Part shown: positions 13,580 through 26,671 of the stretch, in pieces
How positions within the stretch are numbered: position 1 is the stretch's first letter
Layout: every line of letters begins with the position of its first letter
From: Monoplex corrugatus
Taxonomy: Eukaryota > Mollusca > Gastropoda > Littorinimorpha > Ranellidae
Length of the DNA stretch: 64,000 bases
Assembly: GCA_030674185.1 (NCBI GenBank)
Contig: CM060307.1
Coordinates: forward strand, 71,783,199 to 71,847,198
Reading direction: 5' to 3'
The notes under the pieces: model-generated
What the model was told of the DNA's origin: nothing
The model's input: only the letters and a program-made list of their open reading frames with translations
Databases searched by the model: none
Program-made: the position numbers and the translations under genes

Positions 13580-13581
<2 letters not shown>

Positions 13582-13626
<45 letters not shown>
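13582..13626. repeat. (TA)n microsatellite
   Basis: About 45 bp of uninterrupted TA dinucleotides. Confidence 0.95.
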
Positions 13627-13629
<3 letters not shown>

Positions 13630-13983
13630 CTGTAGACAAAATTTGTGCTTATCTTGTTTTGTTGTATTAAATACACATTCTGATTCTACTTTGCACTTAC
13701 TTAAATGTCGATGCAGTAATGCTAGAAAATCACTGAAACTCAATACTCACCATGATCTAAAATTATTAAGTATGGTATTGTTATTAATATCAACATTAAA
13801 AAATAAAACAAACAAACAAAAATTCCCGCAAAAAATAACCAGTATGTATGACAAGTTTCTGTAACCCAATTTTTAAAGGCAAGACAAGTTAAGTAAGAAT
13901 TACTAAATCTTAACTAAGTACTAACAATATATATAGACTAACCACAAAACATCTATGGTAACACCTATCACATGATACAAAGC

Positions 13984-14060
13984 ATAATAATAATAATGAG
14001 TTTTTCTTGCATAATGCTATTTTCCAAACCAATTTGGACTTGCATTACACATTTACAAGA
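13984..14060 (-). repeat. Retroposon-like 3' tail
   Basis: (AAT)n followed by 'TTTTTCTTGCATAATGCT' and 'CCAATTTGGACTTGCATTAC'. This layout parallels the other tails at 1.7 and 5.3 kb, with an AAT run outermost and a short unique core inside. The family is not identified. Confidence 0.3.
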
Positions 14061-14370
14061 CACAGACTGTAATAACTACAGAAACACTGATATAATGTGA
14101 TATACATGTATATATTATATTGTGTCCTTTCTTTTCATAATAAAAAAAATCACACTAAACATCTGAACAAAATTTGGTCTTGCAGACAAAACACACAGCA
14201 CTTTATGAAGATCATTAACATTTTCTTCCTGCTTAGTGCTTCCTCTTGGCTAACACTTTTATTAAAAGGTCCATGACATTTAATCATCACTAATGTTTAC
14301 TTTTTTTTATTTTTTATTATGTGGCTGGAAAATAAAGAAACAAACACATACACTACAAAAAAAACAACAA

Positions 14371-14371
14371 C

Positions 14372-14433
<62 letters not shown>

Positions 14434-14445
14434 ACACACACACCA
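14371..14445. repeat. (CA)n microsatellite
   Basis: About 70 bp of CA dinucleotides with one break near the right end. Confidence 0.95.
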
Positions 14446-17042
14446 ACAAACAACAGAGAAACCCATTTAAAACTGGCATATCATTCTTACCAAAAACATC
14501 TAACACTAATATTACAAAAACAAAAGGTTTTGCAAGATTCTCTAGCAACAAATTATGCAAATCCTTTTCCATTTCTCAAGACACATGGGCCTTTAAACAG
14601 AACCCCATAGACATAAGTAACATGTAAACTTCCAATTTCCACAAAAGCTAGTAAAAGCGGAACATGCTCACAAGAACATGTTGACAGTATACTGGATGAT
14701 CAAACCTGAACAACTCCAAGAAAACAGTGAAAATAGTGAAAAGACGTTAAATCAAGGAACGAACATCATTTCGGAATGGGTTTTAACTTGCATTCAAACA
14801 TTGTAGTTAATAAGTGGTTCCTATCAAATAAACCATTTTAAAGTTTGATATTGTTAGTTCTCAACACTTCAAAGATAACCCTGTAATTTGACAAGCTGAA
14901 GATTTTTCTTTATTCCATTTTAGTTTTGCAAGCATGTTTCCCTCTTCATGGTATTGCTACCTGTAATAATTGTTTCTACACAGTTGATCTAAAAAGAAAA
15001 AAAGAACAAATGTCCTGATCACTTAATGCAACTTGCATCAACCATCTGTACCAAGTGTAAACTTATCACTTTAGTCAAGAGCTCCACAGTGCAGATTTAA
15101 TCAGCATCTGAATCTTTTTCCAAGTGTAACGGGACTAACCAAGTGCTTTGTTAAGCCTTAATGTTAATCAAATGCTATTTTTTTACACATATATATTCAA
15201 ACAAGCAACACAAACAACACATCCAACCAATCAACCAGACATTGTTACAACAATGTAAACTGTAACACTCTTAGTCTTACCAGCTGTGGGAAAATTATAT
15301 TTCAAAATACTGAAGCCATGCAAACAATCTCTGCTTTGCTGCATCAATAAACAATATTTTCCCCCTTCCAGGCGAAGCAAAGAATAACTAAAGTCTAAGT
15401 CCTTCTATGCATTTCACACCCTCCTTTGTGGTATACATGTTCTGTAGTCTAGAAACTTTGCGTGACAATAGCCCAGTCTCTTTGAAACGAAGTTTCAACA
15501 GTCTGTCACGGGCAGCGTTAAGTGCAATATGACACAACATGAAACCAGGCTTAAGCTAAAAATTTCAATTCTGATTTTTTATTTCAAAATTACAGTTTAT
15601 ATTTAACATGAAAAAAAAACACCCCAAAAACAAAGAAATGTTTAATATCTGCAATATAGTTTTCTTTTTAGACACATTCAAATTTCCTATGTTTTATACA
15701 TTTCTGATAATAATATGTTCACAAAAGTTTGAATATATATAAAAACATGTAAACTGCTTTCATGGGTGCTTTTAGCTATTAAACTTTGGGAAACTGAAGA
15801 AGAGATGAACTACTTGAAAAATCTGTCATCAAAGTTTTGACCCTCTCTACTTTTAGCCATAGTCTGATAGAGCTGATTGTCATGTCATTAACTGGGAACC
15901 ACAGTCACTAACAGGTACAAAACTTTTAACTGCGCTTATCTGACATCAGATTAATAAGCAATGGTTTCAGAAATCAGTGGCATGTCCTTTTCTACATCAA
16001 AATTGATGTAAACGTGACAAAACAGGCATAAATAGCAAAAAAATGTATAAAATAAGAACTCAGTAGAGATTTCCAACATAAAATGAGCACTCCCTAATTT
16101 ACTGGGAGACAAGACCACTGCAGTCCAGGCAATGCGAAGCGCTTAGATCCGCTCCTTAAGGAGATTTTTACTACTTAGAAGTTTGGTACACAACGTACCA
16201 CACCTCACTTCAAGTCATGCTGTGGGGATCACTTAATATTTCTGTATGCACTATTAAGTTTGTCACCCGTTTGAACCAGGAACCCATTAAAACACAACAG
16301 CTGATTAAATGACCGAGACTTTATCAGCTTCAGAAATGCTTAACACTTACACTACAGACTAAGATCTGTTTGAAGCAAAGGACGACACAATGTCAACATC
16401 TGTCATGAATACAGTACTTAAAAAAAATGATCAGAAATGCTGTGGAAAGGCAACTCAAGACTCATTCATAAACTTTCTACACAATATTCCATGAAACATA
16501 AAAACTTAACTCCTTGCAGACACATTTTTACAAACACTGTGATATGTACACCTTGTCTTGGCAAATCTATGCATACATGAATCCATTCTTCTACCTCAGT
16601 CTTCCTAACCTCATCCACCTTGCCCCTCAAAAAAAGGAAACTCACATGTGAAACTTGAAAGGGGACAAATGCTATTATCAAGATCATTAAGCTGATCTTT
16701 TAAAATACTGCTTTAATCAATATTCGAAAAAAAAAAATGTCTTGAGAACAGTAATAAAAGATCTGGAAGTTAAACTAGCCCCCCAAACCGACAATGGAGT
16801 TAATTCAAGAGGGATTATTTGCACTTGGACATTTCCCATGATAAATGAACCATAACTCAAAAAGCACGTGATTTAAAAAACGATTTCTCTTGCCTTCTGG
16901 TCTATAAGTCAATTATACCCAAGTTACATCCAACACTATTGCAAACAAGTTTATAACACACGAACACCAGCTGCACGAGGTCCCTCCCATTGATCTGTCT
17001 TAAGTGTGATCAGAAATCAGTGATACAAAAATGGACAGTAAG

Positions 17043-17340
17043 CAGGTAGAGTGGTGGTCCAATGGTAAAAGCAATCTAAAAGCATTCACTTGGGATAAAA
17101 ATAAGTCCGCTGGTTTGAGTTCTTGTCGGATAGGGACTTGTTATCTTCTGTGCTCGACTTTCAGTACTGGTCTGAGTGTTAGTTTTTTATTATCAAATGA
17201 GACAATGAAATAAGGTTACATGTGCGGCATATGCTTAATTAACCCACATAAAAAAGAACCCACAGCCACAACAGAATGCAGTGCAAGCAGAACAACCAGA
17301 ATGACATTGTATCTAGGTTTTATCTGAGATAACATTATGC
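17043..17340 (+). repeat. tRNA-type SINE with conserved core
   Basis: An A-box-like stretch (GAGTGGTGGTCCAATGG) and a B-box-like stretch (CTGGTTTGAGTTCTTGTC) lie about 60 bp apart. They are followed by 'ATGAGACAATGAAATAAGGT', 'GTGCGGCATATGCTTAATTA' and 'AAAAGAACCCACAGCCACAA'. The last two blocks resemble the conserved central domain of widespread invertebrate SINEs, by memory. It is diverged, with no protein coding. Confidence 0.6.
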
Positions 17341-19179
17341 AAACACATAAGACAAAGAAGTATGCAGTCTAACAATTTATGACTAGGTCAGATTACTGAT
17401 TATCATGATTATTTTTTTACAGGCTTGACTTCTACTTCTACTCACGGTTCTAGCTGTTTCCTTATTACTCTCTAGATAACTTCATAAGCAACAGTTTTAG
17501 AGTCATCTTCACATTATTCTTTAGATAACTAAGCAAATATTTTATATAAATTAGAGTCATCTTTGCAAACTGCATGGTTGTTTAAGATCTAAACTATCCT
17601 AACCAAAACTTTGTCCATAAAATATTGACACAGTTATTAACCAAAACTTTTGTCTATGAAGTATTGACACAGTTAATCTTAAGAAACCACATTTTAAATA
17701 AATAAAAGCAAATAAAATTAAATGGTAAATTTGTGGCTTTCCATTTATTATTAACTGAACCAGCCATCTTGGATCCTTTCTGATTTTTATCTGAGTCTGT
17801 GTGTAATACTGAAATTCAAGACAGAACAGCTCAGCAAAATACAACATAAAACAAAGAACAGCTCTGCAAAATACAACATAAAACAAATAGCACAAACATT
17901 AAACAAAATAGACTACCATCACTGCGACCACTATTATCAGACAGTTAAAGGTTTGAAACCCATAACCCTGAGCCATACGGGACTGATATGGTAATGACTT
18001 CACCTTTTTCAGAGCTTGCATTAAGAGGATGGTACTCATCATTCACTTTACCCCTGCTAGGGCAAACTGGAACCATTCATCAACCAGGCCTCAACATCAG
18101 ACAACCAAATTAGCACACCCTGAAGTCAAATAAAGAATACATTATGTCATGTGACATACTGGAGGAAATGGACAAAAGCCTCTCCCACCCTTTGTGTCTG
18201 CAATCACATTATGTTGTTACAATACTATGCTCAATATCTGATTTAGCTTTGATGTCAGAGAAGAGCAGTTTCCTGTTCAGCATGCATCTACAGTCAAAGA
18301 CTTCACAGACAGGTTTTCTGGAAAATATACAGTAAATGTATCCCCCCCAAAAACAAAACAAAAAAGAAACCCCCCCCAAAATATATCATCCAACTACCAA
18401 CTAAACAATAAACAAAACCAAAACCAAACAAACACACAAAATCCATGGACAGTAAAGAGGCTTTACAGCATTCTATACACCTTTAATTATTTTCTTTTAA
18501 TCAGTAATATGAGGAAGTTTGGGAACGGGGTTGGTGGGGGGGTGGGGGTACCAAAAACAAACGAACATAAAACAAAAAACATAACAAAACAAAAATCAAA
18601 TCAATCCAAAATAAAACAAAAGAAACAACTAAACAAAAACATAACCAACCAATTCTACTATAGCAAATGAAATAGCAATACTATGACAAGTCGGCAACAT
18701 CGTAAAATGTTCAGGTTACACAATCACTGTACCAGAATCATAGCAGGAAAGTTTTTTGCATACATGTATATGACTAGAACAATGGAACAGAAGGATATTG
18801 ATCAGGACTGCAGGTTGTAAATTTAAACTTTCCATGTATGCTGATCATTACATCACTTTCCGTCTCCATTCTCTCCCTCTTCCGCACAAAACGCCACACA
18901 CAAAAGCTGTAGCACATGAAAGATGTGACCCTGAATTATTATTGTTTGGTAAGACTTATGTCACCAATGTTTGATAGAAGGAGTTTGGAGTTTGTTCAAA
19001 AAGAATTCATCACACTCGAACAATATGTGCTCCACCCAAATCTGCCAATAATTATCTGGCAAACTCACTGATCCAGAGTGAAAATCCTATGCCCTGGCAA
19101 GGTTTTGAAAAAGTGAGGAGGTGGAAGGGAGGGAGGAAGGAACCTATCAAGCACTGACACAATCAGAATGACTGGAGCA
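17341..19179. other. Gene-free block with short tandem duplications
   Basis: No exon supported. Two small direct duplications are visible. One, of about 39 bp at 17600-17675, has 'TATTGACACAGTTA' in each copy. The other, of about 36 bp at 17819-17889, has 'GCAAAATACAACATAAAACA' in each copy. A-rich CAAAA-type low-complexity DNA follows at 18340-18660. Confidence 0.5.
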
Positions 19180-19370
19180 TTAACCCTTTGCCTCCCGCAC
19201 CCTGTCCACCAGCATCTTGCATTGTCAACCATGCCACGAAGCAAAAACTTAACCTTTTGACTCACTCACAATATCCACCAGCTTCCTGCAGGATGCTGGT
19301 GGATAGGTGAGAGAATCAAAGGGTTTAGTTTTTGCAGTTGGTGAATAGGATGTGGGAGTCAAAGGGTTAA
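19180..19370. mobile_element. 191-bp TTAA-ended foldback MITE, copy A
   Basis: The element starts and ends with TTAA and has long imperfect inverted ends (TTAACCCTTTGCCTCCC left, GGGAGTCAAAGGGTTAA right). An inner near-palindrome is centred on CCAGCTTCCTGCAGGATGCTGG. It has the same length and organisation as the copy at 38267-38457 and is related to a shorter copy at 50680-50855. It has no coding capacity and is a non-autonomous DNA element. TTAA ends suggest piggyBac-type mobilisation. Confidence 0.8.
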
Positions 19371-21954
19371 GATGGGCAATGAAGAAACCAACATTTGTAT
19401 ACATTGCAAGCTGATCCTAAACACATGATCAGATGATGAATATCCATTAACACTAATACCTGTAGACAACTGGTAAGAAATGCATGCTGGCATGACTTTA
19501 GTAGAGTCAGAATAATGCTAAAACAAATCTAAATAATTTGATCTGTGTTAATCTATAAATTCCAAATAATTTGATCTGTGTTAATTTATAAATTCCAAAG
19601 AGAACCACGCTGAATAACCCAAAATTCTTAAGTGGACCACACTGAATACCAAACTTCTGAACCTATATATCCCTCCAGAAACTTATAAAGAGCTCAACTT
19701 ATTAGGAAAAAAAGTGTGTGATTAAACCTCTTCTATGCTACTTCAGTAGCCACTTTTGTGCTACTTCAGTAGCCAGTGTCAGACAAGAATTTTCACAATG
19801 TTATGACAACACATGAGAATGGGGATGACACTGATAGTGCTATGGAGTTCCATTTGGGAATGAGACTGTAACAAAGCTGTACTCATGTTTCCTTTCATAT
19901 CTTCTGGCATCATCCAGACCCTAGATAAAGACATCTGCCGTTTAGGTGAGGAAACCAATGCAGGAACATGATGAATTATGCATCCATATATATATAGCAG
20001 ATGAGACCAGACTGTGTGGTCCAAGTCTTCCCATTGCATACTAACATTTGCTAAGAAGTCACATGGGGGGCCAAAAAATCACAGGATGATTTGGTCTGAT
20101 ATGTTTCAAACCTGCAAACTGAAACATTTTGCCTCAGCAACAGGTCAGAAGAATTATCTCCATACCTGACACAGCCAGCCTCACCCTGAATTGGTATAAA
20201 TCACTGGGGTTTTCAATTATTTTAGAACATATCCATGAAAAAATAATGAACACACAACTTCCCTGTTAAGTCTTTACCCCCACCCTTAAACCAACCAACT
20301 AGAAACTACACTGAACGAAGCTATATCTTCAAAATTCAATTTATGACATTAACTACTCAAACAATTAATGGCAATATTTATGATAAGAAAGACTATCTTA
20401 ATACAATTTTACTACTGAAAAAATCTTGCTGTATATGATTTTTAAACACAATTGGAACAAAACTATGCAAAAATATTAATCATAGTTCTATATGTCAGGT
20501 TAGTCTGGAATCTTTCCAGCATAATCTCAAGCCCTTGCTCTAGTATATTTTCCACTAGCAATTTCCAAAGTTGTGAAGATAAACTAACTAAAATCAAATG
20601 TAATTTGTAACATTTGATCATAATTATCATCAAAACAAAATATAAATATTGTGAAGAAGATGTGTTATTTTTTATCTTCAAATAAAGAAAAAAATACAAA
20701 TAATCAGACTTCATTTATGCCGAATATTGACATTTTATCTGCCAGAATGTCAAAGAAAACATTTCTTTTTTCTTGAATCAGGTTTTTCTTTTTCATCAGT
20801 GCTGACACTAGAATGAAGATAAAATCTGAAACTTGAAAAGTACTGATATTGAAGTGACCCTGCCATCTTGTCCACACTTTTTGATGCTGAAGTAAAAATA
20901 ATTAATACCCAAACGGATCCCCCTCCTCCCAAATAAAAATCAACAATGCACATACACACACAAAACAAAAATTAGAAGTTGCAAAAGAAACTAAGTCTTA
21001 TTACCATTAATAAATATTGCATTGCAATCACTTCACTGAGACATTCCACAAACTGTTTGAAATTAGTCATTTTTTGACATTAGTCATAAAATGACTTCTG
21101 TTATAATTTATTTGCCCAATTATCTCTAAAAAAATTTTTTGTTTTGTTTTGTAGTATCTGTTTCGGATTAGATCACATTAGCTTTTAGTTCTGTAACACA
21201 ACCAGAAGCACTGCCAGACTCTTGAAAACTACCGGTACACAGTACTGGCAATGTGAAAAATTCAAAGACTTTTGTTCTTTTCTTCCCATCCTTCTCCTTG
21301 TCTCCAAAATTTAAGATAAATTCTGCAACATTATAATAATTGTGTGGGAAGGGGGGAGGCAGGGAAGACAGTGTCTTGTACCCTTAAATGTAAAATGCTA
21401 GGAGTGTAACATGCGGCTGATTGAGGAAACTAGAATACTACAAAAGGTTATCCTGTGTCAGCAGAAGGGTATTGGGATCCTTAGCGTTTACTTTTTTTTG
21501 TTTTTGACCAGTACGAAGTATGAAGCCCTTGAGAAATTTACAAGTAAAAATGAGCACATGCCAGTCTTATGGAATCTATGAGAACCTCACTGATTCAGGT
21601 GTTTTGTCTCGATTACTAACGTACATGTCCAAACACCACTTATGTCTGACAATCATATGATTTAAATAGAGGCTCTCTGAAAACAAATACAGTGACACAT
21701 GCAGTGAAAAACACTGGAAGTATGATCATCGATTCTTGATTCTTAGATAATGAAACTTGGGCAAGTAAATTCCCACACAGTACCAGTGTACAAACTGTCT
21801 ATTAAACCAGTAATTCTTTCTCACATACTGTATACATTTATCACATAAAAATGCACACATACAACACTCGCAGTCGCACACAACACACTGACTCACAGAC
21901 ATACACACACACAGTGGCATATATGCACATGGAACCTGGTAAGTTTATGATTCA
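19371..21954. other. PWWP2 downstream region and probable 3' UTR
   Basis: This lies directly 3' of the minus-strand PWWP2 stop. It is AT-rich with no exon supported. It contains a 33-bp tandem duplication (about 19532-19597) and a duplicated 17-mer TGCTACTTCAGTAGCCA (19735-19775). A minus-strand AATAAA (plus-strand TTTATT at about 21107-21112) could serve PWWP2 polyadenylation, but other candidates exist. Confidence 0.4.
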
Positions 21955-24900
21955 TTACGACACTAAATCATGCATCAATGTACGACTAATAGCCTGCTGT
22001 GCTGGTGCATGAGAAACATCCACAGAAGGCATAGTAGTATCTGTGGCCACCCATGCCTGCTGAACAGCGGAGTGGTATGGTCCACGTTTTTTCTTCATAT
22101 GCCTCTTTGAAAACTCCTCTCTAAATGGACGAAGCTCTGAGGGATGTAGGTCCGACACTGTTCTTGAACCAAACCAAGCCACATGACACACCTGAGTGAT
22201 ATTAGGCGTCTGTTCTCGATGATCCCTATGGGTTAGTTTTATGAAAACCACACGACATGGCCACCACGGGAAACCCTGAACCTTTCCCCACTGGACATCT
22301 CCCACCCGAATTTCTCGCCCATCCTCAGTCAAACAACTATTCAAATTTTGAGACTGAATCTTCATCATCGGCACATGGGCAATGTCTTGTAAATATGTGC
22401 TGGAATTCAACACACCAGATGTTGGCACAAAGCCCGGGACAGCACTGTCTGAGTCGTCATCTGAATCACTTATGCTCACACTGATGTTACTTTGTGATAA
22501 ACTGGACGAAGATGGGTGGCGGCTAATGCTGCCGCCACTCGGCTCTTGACCAGATATTAACACTCCTGAGCCCTGAGTTCCACTACCCGTACCAGACAAA
22601 TGTTTAGAGTTCTGGTGATACATGGGGACTGCAGCATTTGACTCGGGAGAAGCAGCAAATACCCCAATGGTCTTTGCTGGTTCTGCACTTGTAATCCTAG
22701 CCACAGTATTTTGTGATGCTGCTACTGAAGAATGGGGCTTGTTAAGAAACCTTGGCACAGACATATTATCATCTGATGTAACAGGGGTCTGAATAAGATT
22801 ATGAGTCATAAACAAAGCTGAAGTATCTACTGTTTCATAGTGAGGAGCTGATAGAACACTCTTTCTCTCTTTTTCATCCACATAGGCTGAACTAGAGCCC
22901 AACCCCGATACACTTCTGCTGTTTTTCTGCAAAGATAGAGGAGAAGGTATGTTGGCACCACTATGAGCTTTGTAGCGAGACTCTGTGTGAGGCTGAAACC
23001 TTGTCTCTGTGCTGCCTAGTGAGGGATACTGGTTGGGTAAGCTGCCTTCACAGGGTGGGAAGAGTAACGAGGCAGCGAACTGGTGCCTCCCTGGCTTGTG
23101 TACTGAGGGACTGAAGAGTTGCCGTTGCTGGGAATGGCAAATCTGGGTAGAGAACCTGAGTCACCTGAAGACCACGCATACCGTAATGCAGAACTACTCT
23201 CTGCTGCCCCTTGAGATTTTGAGGAAGAACTGTTTTCTTCATTTGAAGAAAGTCTTGAAACAGCAATACTTTCTGTTTGAGATGGATACCTGGCCCCACC
23301 ACCTTTTTCATTTGATGACTGATATCTAAAGGTGCTTTGAGAGTCAAACTTTGAACGATACCTATTAGATGAATTTGAGACATCACTTTCACTGTGACTC
23401 TGAGCACGATATCCACTTGAAGAACTACAGATACTTTCTCTTTGTGTCTGAAACCTATCTGTATCATGTCCCTGAAATCTAGAATGATTTACTGGTAAAT
23501 TCCCTGCTATGACTGATTGTTGGCGAGACGGACCACTTTCCCCAATGGAGTGATAACGACGAGAGGGACTGCTGCCAAAACGACGATTAGGACTGCTCTG
23601 GTAACGCGAAGCATTGTAATTAAAGATGGGCATAGGACTTTTCTGAATGATAGGGGTAGGGCTGTTCTGAATTCTGGGTGCTGGACTGCTGGGAAAGTTG
23701 GCTGTTGGGGTACCAGGATACATGGAAGAAGAACCAGCCCCAGGACTGAAGAAAGAATTTGGCCCATTCTGATACACACCAGTCTGACTGGAGTACAGGG
23801 CAGATGAATCATCAGATTTTTTAGACAAGTAGCCTGGAACATGTGAACTGGTTGACAGACCATCATTAGACCATCCAGGGTACATTGGCAGCCGAGGTTT
23901 CTTGGGCAGTTGATACATTGGCTGACTGACATTGCTATCATCATGATCATCTTCATCTTCATCAGGAGTTAAATCTTCAAACATACCAACTCCATATGGG
24001 ACAGCTTCTTTCTTTTCTTCTTCCTGATAGGGCTCAGCTTCATCTTTAGTTCCACCTGTTGCATGGGTTGGCGTAGTAGGTACACTGTCAAAAGAAGACA
24101 CGTTTTCATCTCTAACAGGAGAGCTACCCATCCTCAGAGGTCCTACAATAAGTCCTTCCTGTGAATCATCACTCTGAAATGGTGGTGCTTCAATGTGGGT
24201 TGGAGAGCCTTCTGCTTCAAAAGCTGGAGTCTGGACAGGCGAACCCCACATCTGAAAATGTCCATCATCAAGTTTGACATCACTAGCTGTTGTTTCTGTC
24301 TGCTCTAATAATTCCTCTCTCCGACTAAGTTCTTTTTGGCGCTGAGGGTCTGACTTTGAATCACAAGATGCAGGCTCTACTTCCTCATTCTTCAGATTCA
24401 GAGGATCATCATCAAATGTAAATTCTATGCTACTATCATCTCTTCTAACCTGACTCACTGCTTCATTCATGTCGTAAGGAGATTTGACTGCAGTATCAAC
24501 AAGCTCATCCTGGCGCGTGGGCGTTTCATTGCTGCTGTCTCTTAACACCTCAGACTCACCCTTTTTTTCATTTCCATTTAAGTCATTTACAGAAGGAACA
24601 ACAGAAAGTTTGGTGATAATTGCTGGGAGCTTTGCTGGTGGAGGTACATCTACTTCTGAATTGAAATTTTCATCTTCACTGCTAGCATGGCGATGTTTGT
24701 GTTTTCTTTTGTGCTTTTTATGATATCCAGCTATTTTAATTCCGGGGGCATGAATTTCTGATGCTGCATCAGCATCATTAATGATGCGATATCTCTGTTT
24801 CTGCTTGTCTCTAGTTCTTCTCGATGCCTTTTTGGTCTTTTTCTGAGGTGGAGATGGTGGTGGAAGTGGAGAAACTGGTGCAGGAGACTCATCCGCTGTA

Positions 24901-25882
24901 CTATGATCATCTGGGCTTTTCAGTTCTGCACCTGGCATGCGAGGTGGTATTTTCAAAACATCACGATCACCAGCACCAGCACCATAAGTAATTTTGATGG
25001 CGGGTGTCGATCTTATGTTGACAATTGATATGGTAGGAGCTTTCTCTTGCTTTTCTTCTTTTACCTCTGTTCGAATGTTCATGTTGTTGACTGCAGATTT
25101 GTCAAGTCTGACTACTGGCTGCTTGTTATACTGACCTAGTGCTGTGGAATTATCAAGACTGACAGACCGCTCTAACATCACACGGGAATATTCCTCCCCT
25201 TTCTTGTCATTTACAAGCGTTTCTGTCGTCTTACTTACATCCTGTTTAGAAGCAACTAAACCAGTACTATCACCAGTTCGTTCATCTAACACATTATTTC
25301 TCTTTGCTGATGCATCAGTCATCCTACTCTTTTGTGCTGCATCTGCCTCTCTTTTCTTGGCTGTTGGTTTCACTTCCCGTTTTGGACGAATGTTTTCCAA
25401 CAGAACTTTGGGAGTTGAGTCAGCACGTCTGTTCCTTGCACCAGATCTCAATGTTGGGCCGGGGAGGAGTGTTTGGTGTATCAGAAGGTTTGCTAGATAA
25501 AGCAGCTCTGTATCTGGTATTATGAGGATGTGTCTCTTGTTCTTGGCCATCAGGTTTTGGAATTTTGTTTGGAGATTTTGACTTGGTATCATGAATGGCT
25601 GCTTTACATTTTGAACACAATGTTTGGCGGGGCCGAAGACGAATATTACGCACTTGTTTACCTCGAGCTGGCCTGATACTGATTGCTGAAGCGGAGGGCA
25701 GTGGCTGTTCGCTGTATTTTGCAGGATCGTTGTTGTATGAATACCTGCAGTCCAGTGTGACACCTCGTGCTTCTTTTGGCTGGTTAGGATCAGGCACATC
25801 TGCACCACTGTTGTCGGCATTTTCGCCTTCGGGTTTAGAAGCAGCGTTATCCGTGTTGAAGCATAAGCCTGGCGGAAGGTGC
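21955..25882 (-). CDS. PWWP2-family chromatin reader, giant exon 2 (two apparent frameshifts)
   Basis: This exon encodes nearly all of a PWWP2A/PWWP2B homologue. In vertebrates these nuclear proteins bind H2A.Z/H3K36me3 chromatin and recruit NuRD subunits. The acceptor TTTATTTCAG opens with HLPPGLC. Then come an arginine-rich stretch with CSKC, basic nuclear-localisation-like clusters (KKTKKASRRTRDK, KKHKRKHKHRH), an acidic patch and a long Ser/Gly/Tyr-rich disordered region. The C-terminal PWWP domain covers about 22078-22320, with the signature GDVQWGKVQGFPWWPCRV, a conserved AWFGS and a basic KKKRG after it. The reading frame changes twice: near 25456-25464 (a C-rich run, one base too many) and near 23030-23045. 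The two changes cancel, so first and last segments share a frame. Without the breaks the protein would be about 1,358 residues, larger than the vertebrate proteins. Base-calling errors are the likeliest cause, recent decay an alternative. Confidence 0.88.
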
Positions 25883-26033
25883 CTGAAATAAATGAAATAC
25901 ATTCTAATATTCAAAGCAACTTAATTTGATTATGTAAACAATTATTTATTTAATTACTAAGACCAAAACATCAAGGAAAACATCTGGGGAGATTCCTTAT
26001 TTCGACTGCATTATAGTACACATATTAGCTTAC

Positions 26034-26182
26034 CTTTCACTAGAATCCAGCAAAACTCCACGGTATTCTTTAGTTTTATGTTTAAGAGAAACAACGATTA
26101 CATCTTCAGACGCCTGTTCGACTGTACAGTATAGTTTCATTCCTTTTGAAATAGTCAGGTGCACTCTTCGAAGCTCCGCCAT
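26034..26182 (-). CDS. PWWP2-family chromatin reader, first coding exon
   Basis: ATG at 26182 starts 49 codons beginning MAELRRVHLTISKG and ending GVLLDSSE, with two bases left over (AG) before a consensus donor (GTAAGC). Joining to the acceptor at 25882 gives AGG CAC CTT, reading SSERHLPPGLC. Vertebrate PWWP2 proteins carry the same kind of segment near their N-terminus, a short beta-rich stretch ending in 'GVLLD', then a Leu-Pro-Pro-like run. The start is chosen because it is the first Met giving this conserved segment. An upstream in-frame Met at 26278 exists but lacks similarity. The intron is 151 bp. Confidence 0.85.
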
Positions 26183-26386
26183 TTTCAGGGTTCTTCCACA
26201 CATTGATGTCGTACGCATGCGCAGATAGACGGAGAGACGAAATGTTTGTGCTGTTGGTTTGGGTGCAAGACAGTGCAATTCACATTCCTAACTCATTCCA
26301 AATGGTAGCCTATTCCATAGAAAATCAGAATGATTGCATTAAATGTTGCATACTGACAAGTTTCATTAGAATTTCATCTAAATGTA

Positions 26387-26671
26387 TTATATAAGGGACG
26401 TAACTCCTTACAATTTTTCCCATCCCAACCCCGTGGCAAAGAGGAAACCTATAAAAACGAAGAAATCGGCCAAGTTTAAAACAACGAATGATATTTAACG
26501 ACACCAAGCGATACCATATTATTGTATGCAACAAACTGACGAAATCACACTGACATTTACTTTCAGTTATGCTTGGAATAGGCTCAGAAAACAAATTATT
26601 TTCGTACACGAGAGACAACTCGTAAACTGCACACTCATGATTTCCGCTCACGATTAATGTCCCTTATATAA
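26387..26671. mobile_element. 285-bp element with 13-bp terminal inverted repeats
   Basis: TTATATAAGGGAC at the left end (26387-26399) is exactly inverted at the right end (26659-26671). The interior has no supported coding. It lies just upstream of the PWWP2 first exon, so it could overlap promoter sequence. I call it MITE-like. No target duplication is certain. Confidence 0.45.

Larger units (their letters stand above)
12570..17040. other. Gene-free AT-rich block
   Basis: No coding exon could be supported on either strand. It holds a (TA)n tract (13582-13626), a retroposon-like tail (13984-14060), a (CA)n tract (14371-14445) and scattered A-rich sequence. Confidence 0.45.

Noticed and set aside
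25500..25820. Upstream part of the 934-residue frame as the PWWP2 start
   Set aside because: In this stretch another frame carries the conserved N-terminal region spliced to exon 1. The long frame is real only left of about 25460.
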